A stretch of 64,000 nucleotides of DNA from 2-02-FULL-66-14 sp964651335 (GTDB taxonomy: Bacteria; Pseudomonadota; Gammaproteobacteria; Burkholderiales; SG8-39): the NCBI GenBank assembly GCA_964651335.1, contig CAZYVT010000012.1, positions 1 to 64,000 on the forward strand. Reading direction: 5' to 3'. A program made the position numbers and the translations under genes. Positions 7,243 through 14,690 of the stretch are shown one piece after another. Numbering within the stretch: the stretch's first letter is position 1; each line of letters starts with the position of its first letter. Below the pieces are notes generated by a model, which ran no database searches, was not told where the DNA came from, and saw nothing but the letters and a program-made list of their open reading frames with translations.

Positions 7243-8229
7243 TTATTTCCTCGGCATTGCCGCAAGCATTGCGGCGGCATGCAGCCTGGCGTTGACCGGA
7301 TGGCGCGCCAGAGCCCGATTGCGGCCCATTTTCCGCGCATAGGAAAGCCACGCGCGGCCGTCCACGGCTTGCGGCACCGTTTCGCGCGTGAACCTGCGCG
7401 ACAAGCCAAGGGAAGCAAGCGCGCAGTCGTAAGCGTGCTTTTGCAGCACCTCTGCGAGTAGCTCAAGCGAGTCGCGGTCGTTTGCGCCGGCCAGGGTCAC
7501 GCTGTCGCCCTGATCCAGCGCACCCAGGATCCGCTTGACCTGCTCCCCGCGCGCGCCACTCGCGTTTTCGAGCGCCCGAAGCGGCGCCCCGCCCGCGAAG
7601 GCCAGCAAGCGGGCGGCGTCGCTCAATCCCTGCGCCTCGAGCCATGTCCGGGCGGCCGTCGCATCCGGAAGCGGTACGGGCGCCGGAACGCAGCGACTAC
7701 GGATCGTCGGCAGCAGATGCGACGGACGGTGCGTGACCAGAAGAAAAATTGCCCCTGCCGGCGGCTCTTCCAGGCTCTTCAGCAGCGCGTTCGCGGAATG
7801 AGAGTTCATGGCATCGGCCGGATGCACGATCGCGATTCGCCGCCCCCCGCGATGCGAACCGATGTAGAGGAAATCGGCGAGCGCACGGATTTGCTCGATC
7901 TTGATTTCGGAACTCGGCTTGCGCCTCTGCCGGTCGGCGCCAGCCTCCTCCTCTGCGTCGCTCCCCGCTTGCCGGGCGATCACTTCCGGTTCGACAAAGC
8001 GCACATCCGGATGGTGTCCCGCGAGAAACCACCGGCACCCGTCGCAGCTTCCGCAAGGCATGCTCCCGCGGTTCGCTGATTCGCACAACAGGAGTTGCGC
8101 GAGGCACTCGGCCAAGTGCAGTTTTCCGACGCCCTGAGGCCCGTGTACGAGCAGCGCGTGAGGCAGGCGATCAAGCTGTCCGAGGAGCCGATTCCACGCT
8201 TCAGATTGAAAAGACAAATCCATCGACAT
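7243..8229 (-). CDS. holB: DNA polymerase III delta' subunit
   Basis: HolB is a clamp-loader subunit that helps place the beta clamp on primed DNA. The 328-residue protein has a Walker-A-like GPQGVGK at about 30-36 and a zinc module with Cys49, Cys59, Cys62 and Cys65. It also shows the SANALLKSLEEPP sensor-loop region and the SRC motif of clamp loaders. An unusual charged insertion, rich in Glu and Arg, lies at about residues 90-105 just after the zinc module. The ATG at 8229 overlaps the tmk stop as TGATG, indicating translational coupling; ATG 8223 is an alternative. The delta' role is confident; the C-terminal collar domain is less conserved. Confidence 0.93.
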   Translation of the reverse strand: MSMDLSFQSEAWNRLLGQLDRLPHALLVHGPQGVGKLHLAECLAQLLLCESANRGSMPCGSCDGCRWFLAGHHPDVRFVEPEVIARQAGSDAEEEAGADRQRRKPSSEIKIEQIRALADFLYIGSHRGGRRIAIVHPADAMNSHSANALLKSLEEPPAGAIFLLVTHRPSHLLPTIRSRCVPAPVPLPDATAARTWLEAQGLSDAARLLAFAGGAPLRALENASGARGEQVKRILGALDQGDSVTLAGANDRDSLELLAEVLQKHAYDCALASLGLSRRFTRETVPQAVDGRAWLSYARKMGRNRALARHPVNARLHAAAMLAAMPRK

Positions 8230-8852
8230 CAGAGAACCAAGATGTGTTTCCGCAGCTCGTCCTTGATCTGCTCGGGATTGTTCGCCCCGTCGATCCGGCG
8301 AATCCTGGACGGTTCGTTCTCGGCGAGCCGCGCGTAGGCGGCCCTGACCCGGTCGAAAAAGCCCCGATCCTCGCGTTCGAATCGATCGGGCGCGCGCCCC
8401 GCCGCCGCCAGCCGCTCGCGACTCACTTCGTAGGAACAATCGAACACGAGCGTCCGATCCGGCGTGAGCCCGCCGTGCGCCGCTTCGCCAAGTCGCTCGA
8501 TCAACCGTATCGGTACGCCCTTGCCACCGTGCTGGTAGGCGACCGTGGCGTCGCCAAAACGGTCGCACAATACCCAATCGCCGCGTTCGAGCGCCGGGCG
8601 GATGATGTGCTGCACGTGATCGGCGCGCGCCGCAAACAGGAGCAGTGTCTCGGTGAGCGGATCCATCGTTTCGGAGAGGATGAGCGAGCGCAGCTTCTCG
8701 GCGAGCGGCGTTCCGCCCGGCTCGCGCGTCACGACGACGGCATGTCCGGCTGCGCGCAACTGCCGCGCGATCCAGGGGATGTGAGTTGACTTTCCCGCGC
8801 CGTCCACTCCCTCGAGAGTGATGAAACGACCGCGCCCGCTAGCGTCTGCCAT
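8229..8852 (-). CDS. tmk: Thymidylate kinase
   Basis: This kinase phosphorylates dTMP to dTDP with ATP, an essential step to dTTP. The 207-residue protein is full length. The P loop EGVDGAGKS lies at about residues 14-22, the DRF motif in CDRFGDATVAYQ near 96, and a LID region rich in Arg near 145. Arg in REPGGTPLAE contacts the nucleotide in relatives. Its start overlaps the mltG 3' end by 14 bases and its stop overlaps holB, so mltG-tmk-holB-ankyrin reads as one transcription unit, an order widely seen in betaproteobacteria. Confidence 0.96.
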   Translation of the reverse strand: MADASGRGRFITLEGVDGAGKSTHIPWIARQLRAAGHAVVVTREPGGTPLAEKLRSLILSETMDPLTETLLLFAARADHVQHIIRPALERGDWVLCDRFGDATVAYQHGGKGVPIRLIERLGEAAHGGLTPDRTLVFDCSYEVSRERLAAAGRAPDRFEREDRGFFDRVRAAYARLAENEPSRIRRIDGANNPEQIKDELRKHILVL

Positions 8853-9846
8853 TCAACTGGTATTTTCGCACGGCGCGGTTGTGCTCCTCGAGCGTGCGCG
8901 AGAACGCGCTCGTGCCATCTCCGCGCGCGACGTAATAAAGCGAAATGGTCTTCGTCGGGCGCAACGCGGCACGCAGCGAAGCCCGCCCGGTGAGCGCGAT
9001 CGGAGTGGGCGGCAGGCCCGGACGGGTGTAGGTGTTGTAAGGGCCGTCCGTCAGCAGATGGATTTTCTTCAAATTGCCGTCGAATTTGTCTCCCAGGCCG
9101 TAGATCACGGTAGGATCGACCTGCAGCAGCATGCCTGCGCGCAGGCGGTTGACGAGTACTCCGCCGATGAGATCGCGCTCGGACGCGCGGCCGGTTTCCT
9201 TTTCGATGATCGAGGCCATGACGAGCGCCTCATACGGCGACTTGTACGGCACCGCCGGGTCGCGCCCCTCCCAATCCTGTGCAAGATGGCGCCGCAGGGC
9301 CGCATGCGCGCGCCGCAGGATCCTGAAATCGCTCGAGCCCTTGGAAAACAGATAGGTGTCCGGAAAGAACAGCCCCTCGGGATGGGTCTCGGATGCGCCC
9401 AGTCTGGCGAGGATCTCAGTATCCGACAGCCCGGTCGTGTCATGGCGCAAGGACAGATGCGTGTCCAGTGCGGCGCGCATCTGGCGGAACGTCCAGCCCT
9501 CGATGACCGTCAGTTCCGCCTGCATGACATCGCCGCGAGTCAGCTTGTCCAGCAGCTCAAGCGGGGTCAGCGCCGCGGCGATTTCGTAGCTACCCGCCTT
9601 GATGTCCTGCGCGCGGCCGAGCGCGCGCGCCAGCAACTCGAACTGCACGCGCCCGACTTCCACGCCGCCTTCTTCCACGCGCTGCGCGGCGGCGCGAAAA
9701 CCGCTTCCGGCGGGAATTTCGAATTCAGAGGGAAGCTTGCGGATCGTCACCGGCGTCACTACATACCACATCGAATACCCTGCCGCTGCGATCATGGCGG
9801 CGACTGCGCCGAGAAAAGAGGTCTTGAGGAGGCGGAGCAACGGCAA
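8839..9846 (-). CDS. mltG: Endolytic murein transglycosylase
   Basis: MltG is an inner-membrane lytic transglycosylase that cuts nascent glycan strands. The 335-residue protein has one N-terminal transmembrane segment (about residues 8-30), a LysM-like domain, and the YceG catalytic domain. In it, IIEKETG near 213-219 supplies the catalytic Glu, followed by the conserved QVDPTVIYGLG and the PYNTYTRPGLPPTPI loop. The start is TTG 9846; no strong ribosome site is visible. A TAGAAT hexamer on the reverse strand at 9866-9861 could place a very short leader. It is divergent from ygfZ with a 22-base gap. Confidence 0.94.
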   Translation of the reverse strand: MPLLRLLKTSFLGAVAAMIAAAGYSMWYVVTPVTIRKLPSEFEIPAGSGFRAAAQRVEEGGVEVGRVQFELLARALGRAQDIKAGSYEIAAALTPLELLDKLTRGDVMQAELTVIEGWTFRQMRAALDTHLSLRHDTTGLSDTEILARLGASETHPEGLFFPDTYLFSKGSSDFRILRRAHAALRRHLAQDWEGRDPAVPYKSPYEALVMASIIEKETGRASERDLIGGVLVNRLRAGMLLQVDPTVIYGLGDKFDGNLKKIHLLTDGPYNTYTRPGLPPTPIALTGRASLRAALRPTKTISLYYVARGDGTSAFSRTLEEHNRAVRKYQLNGRR

Positions 9847-9868
9847 CCGTTAAAATACCCATTCTACG

Positions 9869-10732
9869 ATGAACATCGCGGAACTCAGCCAGCATGGGCT
9901 GCTGCAGGTCACGGGCGGGGACGCACGCTCGTTCCTGCACGCGCAGCTCACGAACAGCGTCGAGGGCCTCGGCGCAAACCGCGCCTGTCACGCGGGTTGG
10001 TGCTCAGCCAAGGGCAGGCTGCTCGCGAGTCTTCTCGTCGTGCCTCACGAGGACGGATTCTTGCTGCAGCTCGCGCGCGACCTCACCGTGCCGGTCGCCA
10101 AGCGGTTGGCGATGTTCATATTGCGCTCCAAGGTCAGGATAGCGAACCTGTCCGAGGAATGGAGGCAGTACGGAGTCTGGGGCGCAGACGCATCGACGGG
10201 GCTTCCTGCGCTCGGTGCGAGCGCACCGCAGGAGCTTCTCGGAGTCGCCACGGGTCCGAGGTGGACCGCCGTGCGGCTTGGCGCGGAACGCTTCCTGCTG
10301 TTCGGCCGGTCGCCGGTAGAGACGACTGCTGCGGCGGAGGACTGGATGCTGCAGGACGTACATGCCGGCATCCCTCTTGTCACGCAGGCGACGCAGGATC
10401 TGTTCGTGCCGCAGATGGTCAATTTCGATCGGATCGGCGCCGTGGATTTTCAGAAAGGCTGCTATCCGGGACAGGAAATCGTCGCGCGGGCCCAGTACCG
10501 CGGCCAGATCAAGCGCCGCATGGTGCGGGTGCGCACGCCGGTGTCGCTGCGCCCCGGACAGGATCTTTATGCGGACGATGTTCCCGGCCAGCCGGCCGGC
10601 ACGGTCGTCAATGTCGCAGGCGATGAAGCGCTCGCCGTACTGCAAATTTCCACCGTGAAGAGCGGTTCCGCGGTGCGCGCCGAGGCGGGCGGGTCGGCGC
10701 TCGAAGTACTTCCCCTGCCCTACCAGGCTTGA
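9869..10732 (+). CDS. ygfZ: Folate-binding tRNA-modifying protein YgfZ
   Basis: YgfZ is a tetrahydrofolate-binding protein of the GcvT fold that supports iron-sulfur enzymes such as MiaB. The diagnostic motif KGCYPGQEIVAR, with its essential Cys, lies at about residues 197-208. The length of 287 residues is normal. The N terminus resembles aminomethyltransferase folds, with HAQLTNSVEGL typical of the family. TAAAAT at 9851-9856 upstream suggests a very short or absent 5' leader. The next gene starts inside its stop codon (TTGA at 10729), indicating coupling. Confidence 0.93.
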   Translation: MNIAELSQHGLLQVTGGDARSFLHAQLTNSVEGLGANRACHAGWCSAKGRLLASLLVVPHEDGFLLQLARDLTVPVAKRLAMFILRSKVRIANLSEEWRQYGVWGADASTGLPALGASAPQELLGVATGPRWTAVRLGAERFLLFGRSPVETTAAAEDWMLQDVHAGIPLVTQATQDLFVPQMVNFDRIGAVDFQKGCYPGQEIVARAQYRGQIKRRMVRVRTPVSLRPGQDLYADDVPGQPAGTVVNVAGDEALAVLQISTVKSGSAVRAEAGGSALEVLPLPYQA

Positions 10733-10986
10733 CGAACTATTACATCTACTATCGCGTCGATTCCTCGCGGCTCGCCGGGTTGCGCGCCGCGGTCGAAGAG
10801 CTGTTTGAGGCGATAGAAAGGGAAACCGGCATCCGCGGCAGGTGGATGCGCCGGCGCGACGAGGCGACGACCTACATGGAAGTGTATGAAGGCGTAGTCG
10901 ACGACCAGGCGTTCGATGCGCTGCTCGAGCGCGAAGCGGCGAAGCTGGGCCTCGCGCGCAAGGTCGAGCGCTTCGTATGTGCCTGA
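10729..10986 (+). CDS. DUF4936 family protein
   Basis: This 85-residue protein belongs to DUF4936, a small family found mainly in betaproteobacteria and without known function. The N-terminal NYYIYYRV, the RETGIRGRWMRRRDE segment and the acidic TTYMEVYEGV are typical. It looks like a ferredoxin-like dimeric alpha/beta fold. It begins at TTG 10729, overlapping the ygfZ stop as TTGA, and its end overlaps the NRDE gene by ten bases. The ygfZ-DUF4936-NRDE arrangement is therefore a translationally coupled trio, which links it loosely to housekeeping metabolism only by position. Confidence 0.85.
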   Translation: MTNYYIYYRVDSSRLAGLRAAVEELFEAIERETGIRGRWMRRRDEATTYMEVYEGVVDDQAFDALLEREAAKLGLARKVERFVCA

Positions 10987-11660
10987 TCCTCGTCGCTTCA
11001 CGCGTTCATCCGGATTTTCCTCTCATCGTCGCTGCGAATCGCGATGAGTTTCACGCCCGTCCCACCGAACGCGCGGCATTCTGGAAGGACCGCCCCGGAA
11101 TTCTCGCCGGGCGCGACCTGGAAGCGATGGGCACCTGGATGGGCGTCTCGCGCACCGGCCGGTTTGCCGCGGTCACCAACTATCGCGGCGGGCGCGATGC
11201 GAACGCGGCGGAGTCCCGCGGGTTGCTCGTCACCCGCTTTCTCGAAGGCGAGGCTTGCGCTGGCGAATATGTGACCGATGTGGCGCAACGCGGCGAGGTC
11301 TACAGCGGCTTCAATCTCCTCGCGGATGATGGAGATGAACTGTGGTGGTGTTCGAATCGCGACAGCGGGCCGCGCCGCCTCGAGCCGGGCATCTACGGGC
11401 TCGGGAATTACCTCCTCGACACCCCTGAAGTCGCTGAGTCCAAAGCGCAGCTCGGACGCTCGATCGATCCGGGTCCTGCCGTGGAGCCGTTATTTGGCGT
11501 GCTCGCGGCGGCGAAGATCGTGGCGGCCGAGTACGGCACGCGCTGCTCGACGGTGCTGATCAATGGGAGGGACGGCAGGATTCAGTTCGCCGAACGCCCG
11601 TTTGATGCCTCGGGCGGCGAGGGTCCGACCGTGCGCCACGAATTCCACGTGAGCGCCTGA
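10977..11660 (+). CDS. NRDE (TANGO2-like) family protein
   Basis: Begins MCLILVA and contains ANRDEFHARPTE, the signature of the NRDE/TANGO2 family, followed by MGTWMGVSRTGRFAAVTNYR and the STVLI segment near the end. The N-terminal Cys2 is conserved and the fold resembles N-terminal nucleophile hydrolases. Eukaryotic TANGO2 is implicated in heme or lipid handling; the bacterial function is not settled. It is 227 residues and complete. It is the last gene of the ygfZ operon; an inverted repeat begins two bases after its stop. Confidence 0.9.
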   Translation: MCLILVASRVHPDFPLIVAANRDEFHARPTERAAFWKDRPGILAGRDLEAMGTWMGVSRTGRFAAVTNYRGGRDANAAESRGLLVTRFLEGEACAGEYVTDVAQRGEVYSGFNLLADDGDELWWCSNRDSGPRRLEPGIYGLGNYLLDTPEVAESKAQLGRSIDPGPAVEPLFGVLAAAKIVAAEYGTRCSTVLINGRDGRIQFAERPFDASGGEGPTVRHEFHVSA

Positions 11661-11661
11661 G

Positions 11662-11741
11662 AAGGCAAGATAACGCCGTGCCGCGGTCGATCCGCGAGAC
11701 CAAACTGCTGCAGATGGGTGTAGGGCGTTAGCGTTTGCCTT
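11662..11741. repeat. Two-part inverted repeat after the NRDE gene
   Basis: AAGGCAA (11662-11668) and TAACGCC (11671-11677) are mirrored by GGCGTTA (11724-11730) and TTGCCTT (11735-11741). Together they give a 14-pair interrupted stem. The loop contains a smaller stem, CGCGG (11683-11687) with CCGCG (11692-11696). It may act as a transcript end or be a relic of a mobile element; no T tract follows. Confidence 0.4.
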
Positions 11742-11849
11742 AGCCCAGTTCGACGACCACTTCGGCGCACGTGAAAGGCCGCTTGCAGCGGCTGCGTTGG
11801 CCGTCCGCCATTATTCGCGTCGCAATGAAAAAGCTGGGAAAATGCACGC

Positions 11850-12140
11850 ATGCGACCTTCTGAAGCGCTTGCAGCCCAGCGGGAAAAGGTTCTTGGCATC
11901 GCGGCCTCGCGCGGCGCGAGGAACGTACGTGTATTCGGGTCGGTGCTGAAGGGACTGGACCAGGAAGGCAGCGACCTCGACCTGCTTGTGGACCTTCCCA
12001 CCGGCACGTCGCTGCTGCGCGTGATCGGCTTGCAGCACGATATCGAAGACGCATTGGGCGTTAAAGTGGATCTGTGCACCGAGCGCGAGCTGCATCCGGC
12101 TCTGAAGGAAAGGATCCTGGCCGAAGCGCGCCCGCTATGA
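11850..12140 (+). CDS. MntA-type minimal nucleotidyltransferase (antitoxin)
   Basis: This 96-residue minimal nucleotidyltransferase matches MntA antitoxins, which AMPylate and silence HepT RNases. The motif GSX10DXD is exact: Gly30-Ser31, ten residues, Asp42 and Asp44, with a later acidic residue in VKVDLC. It overlaps by ATGA with a following reading frame that begins like a HepT toxin but stops after 19 codons, so the toxin partner is lost. A remaining antitoxin could still act on the intact pair at 16709-17546, which is inference. Upstream GGGA at a modest distance may serve ribosome binding. Confidence 0.85.
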   Translation: MRPSEALAAQREKVLGIAASRGARNVRVFGSVLKGLDQEGSDLDLLVDLPTGTSLLRVIGLQHDIEDALGVKVDLCTERELHPALKERILAEARPL

Positions 12141-12196
12141 CCGAGCGGGACCGGCTTTTCCTCGGTCACATTCTGGAAGCGATTGCGGCGATTTAA
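12137..12196 (+). pseudogene. Truncated HepT (HEPN) toxin remnant
   Basis: Beginning with ATG 12137, overlapping the MntA stop, the frame reads MTERDRLFLGHILEAIAAI and then TAA at 12194-12196. This is the normal N terminus of HEPN/DUF86 toxins. The downstream sequence in all frames lacks the RX4HXY catalytic motif, so the rest of the gene has been lost rather than merely frameshifted. Confidence 0.7.
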
Positions 12197-12263
12197 CGAA
12201 CCACTCTACTCCAGCAGGCAAGGTTCGAGCGGTCGAGCAATTCGCGGAAAAACTGCGAACCTC

Positions 12264-12695
12264 TTACGTACTGCGCGGCAGCACCCTACGCATAGCCTGA
12301 TGCAGGATTTCCGCCTCTTCGTAGACTTCGCCTTCTTCGGCAAATCCGTGCCGGCGGTAGAACTCGAGCGCGTGCGTCTGCGCAGAAAGCGCTACTTCCG
12401 GATCGCCACGCTCTCGCGCGGCGGCGACCAGCCGCTCGAGGATTTCGCCGCCAATTCCCTTCCCGCGCCACACCTTCAGCACCGCCATCCTCCCGATATG
12501 GCCATCGGGCAGAAGGCGGCCGGTGCCGATCACGCGACCGTCCGCAGAATAGGCGAGCGCGTGTACGCACAGCGCGTCCATCTCATCCATCTCCATGTCT
12601 CGCGGCACGCGCTGCTCTTCGACGAAGACCTCGAAACGAATCCGGCTCGCGTCAGCGCGAGCAGATTCCCAGTCCATGAGTTCAGTGCGAACCAT
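12264..12695 (-). CDS. GNAT-family N-acetyltransferase
   Basis: This 143-residue single-domain acetyltransferase has the acetyl-CoA pyrophosphate loop RGKGIG at 77-82, preceded by the beta4 strand IGRMAVLKVW. The N-terminal region with VFVEEQRVP and MEMDEMD is typical of ElaA/YjcF-like members. The acceptor substrate is unknown. The start is ATG 12695; the same frame stays open far upstream across the aldolase gene, but that extension is an antisense shadow. On its own strand a TATACT box ends eight bases before the ATG, suggesting a leaderless message from the divergent promoter it shares with the aldolase gene. Confidence 0.88.
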   Translation of the reverse strand: MVRTELMDWESARADASRIRFEVFVEEQRVPRDMEMDEMDALCVHALAYSADGRVIGTGRLLPDGHIGRMAVLKVWRGKGIGGEILERLVAAARERGDPEVALSAQTHALEFYRRHGFAEEGEVYEEAEILHQAMRRVLPRST

Positions 12696-12703
12696 CGCCG
12701 GAA

Positions 12704-12711
12704 AGTATAAT
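12704..12711. promoter_or_regulatory. Overlapping divergent -10 boxes between the GNAT and aldolase genes
   Basis: The bases AGTATAAT at 12704-12711 read TATAAT (12706-12711) on the plus strand and TATACT (12709-12704) on the minus strand. Each is followed by eight bases and then the ATG of its gene, 12720 and 12695. Both transcripts would be leaderless. The -35 regions are weak. Confidence 0.5.
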
Positions 12712-12719
12712 TCGCGCGC

Positions 12720-14690
12720 ATGAAAAGCCTCTGGAACGACTCCCAAGCGGCGCAGTTCACCGGCCCGCTCGGTCCGCGCGTGTACACCTCGCGGCTGCTC
12801 GGTCGCGACAAGTCGCTGGTGCTGCACGGCGGCGGCAATACGTCTGTGAAGGTGCGCGAGAAGGACCTGTTTCGCGAAGACAGGGATGTCCTCTACGTCA
12901 AAGGCAGCGGCTGGGACCTGGAGACGATCGAGGCGGCAGGCTTCACGCCGGTCGCGCTCGACTACGCACAAAGGCTCGCCGCGCTGCCTGCGCTCTCCGA
13001 CCCGCAGATGGTGAACGAACTGGCGACGCACACGCTGCGCGCAGGCGCGCCGGCGCCGTCGATCGAGACCCTGCTGCACGCAATCCTGCCGCAGCGGTAC
13101 GTGGACCATACGCACGCCGACGCCGTGCTTGCGATCTCGAATGCACCCGACGGCGAAAGGCGGATCCGCGAGATCTACGGCGAAATGGTCGTCGTCATCC
13201 GGTACATCATGCCGGGGTTCGACCTCGCTGCCTTTTGCGCGCGCGAGTTCCCGAAGCAGGCTGGTCCGAACACGATCGGCATGGTGCTGCTTTCGCACGG
13301 CGTATTTTCCTTCGGCGCCGACGCGAAGGAATCCTACGAGCGCATGATCAGGCTGGTTTCCATGGCCGAGGACTACCTCGCATCGAACAAGGCCTGGAAC
13401 GTGAGATTGCCGGCGGCGCAGCCGGGCCGCTGCAAGCGTGAGGAAATCGCCGCACTGCGGCGCGCGGTTTCCGATATCGCGGGCCTCCCTGTGGTTCTCA
13501 GGATCAACGACTCGCCGAAGTTTCTCGGCTTTGCGCGCCACCCAAGGGTGGCGAAACTGTCGCAGCAAGGGCCGGCGACGCCCGACCACGTGATCCGGAC
13601 CAAGCCGGTGCCGATGCTGGGGCGCGACGTGGGGGCGTTTGTCGCCCGCTACCGCGGGTATTTCGAGCGCAATGCGCCGAAGGCAAAGGAACAGAAGACG
13701 ATGCTCGACCCTGCGCCACGGATGGCACTCGATCCGGAGTTCGGATTCGGGGCGATCGGGCGCACCGCAAAGGATGCGGCCATCGTCGAGGAGTTGTACG
13801 ACCACACCATCGACGTGATCCTGAGCGCCGAGGCGCTCGGCGGCTGGAACGCGCTCGCGGAAAAGCACCTGTTTGACATCGAGTACTGGAACCTGGAGCA
13901 GGCCAAGCTGAAAAAGGCCGGGAACACTCCCGAGTTTGCCGGAGAGGTTGTGGTGGTCACCGGCGCCGCCTCTGGGATAGGGAAGGCGTGCGTCGATTCG
14001 TTCCTCAGGCGCGGTGCGGCGGTGGTCGGCCTGGATCGCAATCCAGCCGTCGCGGACCTGCATGAGCGCTCCGATTTCGCCGGGTTTCGGTGCGATCTGA
14101 CGATCCCGCAAGACATCTCCGACGCGCTGAACCATGCGGTGCGGCGGTATGGCGGCCTCGACATGCTGGTGCTGAATGCCGGCATCTTCCCCTCCACCGC
14201 CGCGATTCAGGACATCTCGAGCGACGCCTGGCGCTCGGCAATGGCGGTCAACGTGGAAGCAAACCTGCATGTGATGCAGGCCTGCCATGCACTGCTCAAG
14301 CTCGCGCCGCGCGGCGGACGCGTGGTCGTGATCGGCTCCAAGAATGTTCCCGCGCCCGGACCCGGTGCAGCGGCGTACTCGGTTTCCAAGGCGGCGCTCA
14401 ACCAGCTCGCGCGCGTGGCTGCGCTGGAGTGGGCAAAGGACGGCATACGGATCAACACCATCCATCCCAACGCGGTCTACGACACGGCGCTATGGACCGA
14501 AGAGGTGCTTGCGGCCCGCGCCGCGGCCTATAGCCTCACGGTCGAGCAGTACAAGAAGAACAACCTGCTGAAGACCGAGGTGTTTTCGAAGGACGTCGCC
14601 GAATTGACTGCGGAGATGTGCGGACCGCTGTTCGCCAAGACCACCGCCGCCCAGGTGCCGGTGGATGGCGGCAACGAAAGGGTCGTCTAG
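12720..14690 (+). CDS. Bifunctional class II aldolase / short-chain dehydrogenase
   Basis: This 656-residue fusion has two enzymes. Residues 1 to about 395 are a class II aldolase with HGGGNTSVK (36-44) and the zinc-ligand motif HTHADAV. Residues about 405-656 are a short-chain dehydrogenase with the NAD loop GAASGIGKA, a catalytic Ser region and YSVSK (Tyr about 553). Relatives include the RhaD/RhaE-type fusion that splits rhamnulose-1-phosphate and oxidises the aldehyde. Here the mtnA gene starts within its stop codon (TAGTG), so the likely substrate is 5-methylthioribulose-1-phosphate (or 5-deoxyribulose-1-phosphate), giving dihydroxyacetone phosphate and an aldehyde that the second domain would process. 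That assignment is inference from context. Confidence 0.88.
   Translation: MKSLWNDSQAAQFTGPLGPRVYTSRLLGRDKSLVLHGGGNTSVKVREKDLFREDRDVLYVKGSGWDLETIEAAGFTPVALDYAQRLAALPALSDPQMVNELATHTLRAGAPAPSIETLLHAILPQRYVDHTHADAVLAISNAPDGERRIREIYGEMVVVIRYIMPGFDLAAFCAREFPKQAGPNTIGMVLLSHGVFSFGADAKESYERMIRLVSMAEDYLASNKAWNVRLPAAQPGRCKREEIAALRRAVSDIAGLPVVLRINDSPKFLGFARHPRVAKLSQQGPATPDHVIRTKPVPMLGRDVGAFVARYRGYFERNAPKAKEQKTMLDPAPRMALDPEFGFGAIGRTAKDAAIVEELYDHTIDVILSAEALGGWNALAEKHLFDIEYWNLEQAKLKKAGNTPEFAGEVVVVTGAASGIGKACVDSFLRRGAAVVGLDRNPAVADLHERSDFAGFRCDLTIPQDISDALNHAVRRYGGLDMLVLNAGIFPSTAAIQDISSDAWRSAMAVNVEANLHVMQACHALLKLAPRGGRVVVIGSKNVPAPGPGAAAYSVSKAALNQLARVAALEWAKDGIRINTIHPNAVYDTALWTEEVLAARAAAYSLTVEQYKKNNLLKTEVFSKDVAELTAEMCGPLFAKTTAAQVPVDGGNERVV

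Noticed and set aside
11671..11730. Integron attC-like site (TAACGCC...GGCGTTA)
   Set aside because: The flanking bases do not satisfy the RYYYAAC/GTTRRRY core sites and no integrase or cassette array is present.
12696..14465. N-terminal extension of the GNAT frame to over 700 codons
   Set aside because: Only the last 143 codons show acetyltransferase motifs; the rest is antisense to the aldolase-dehydrogenase gene.
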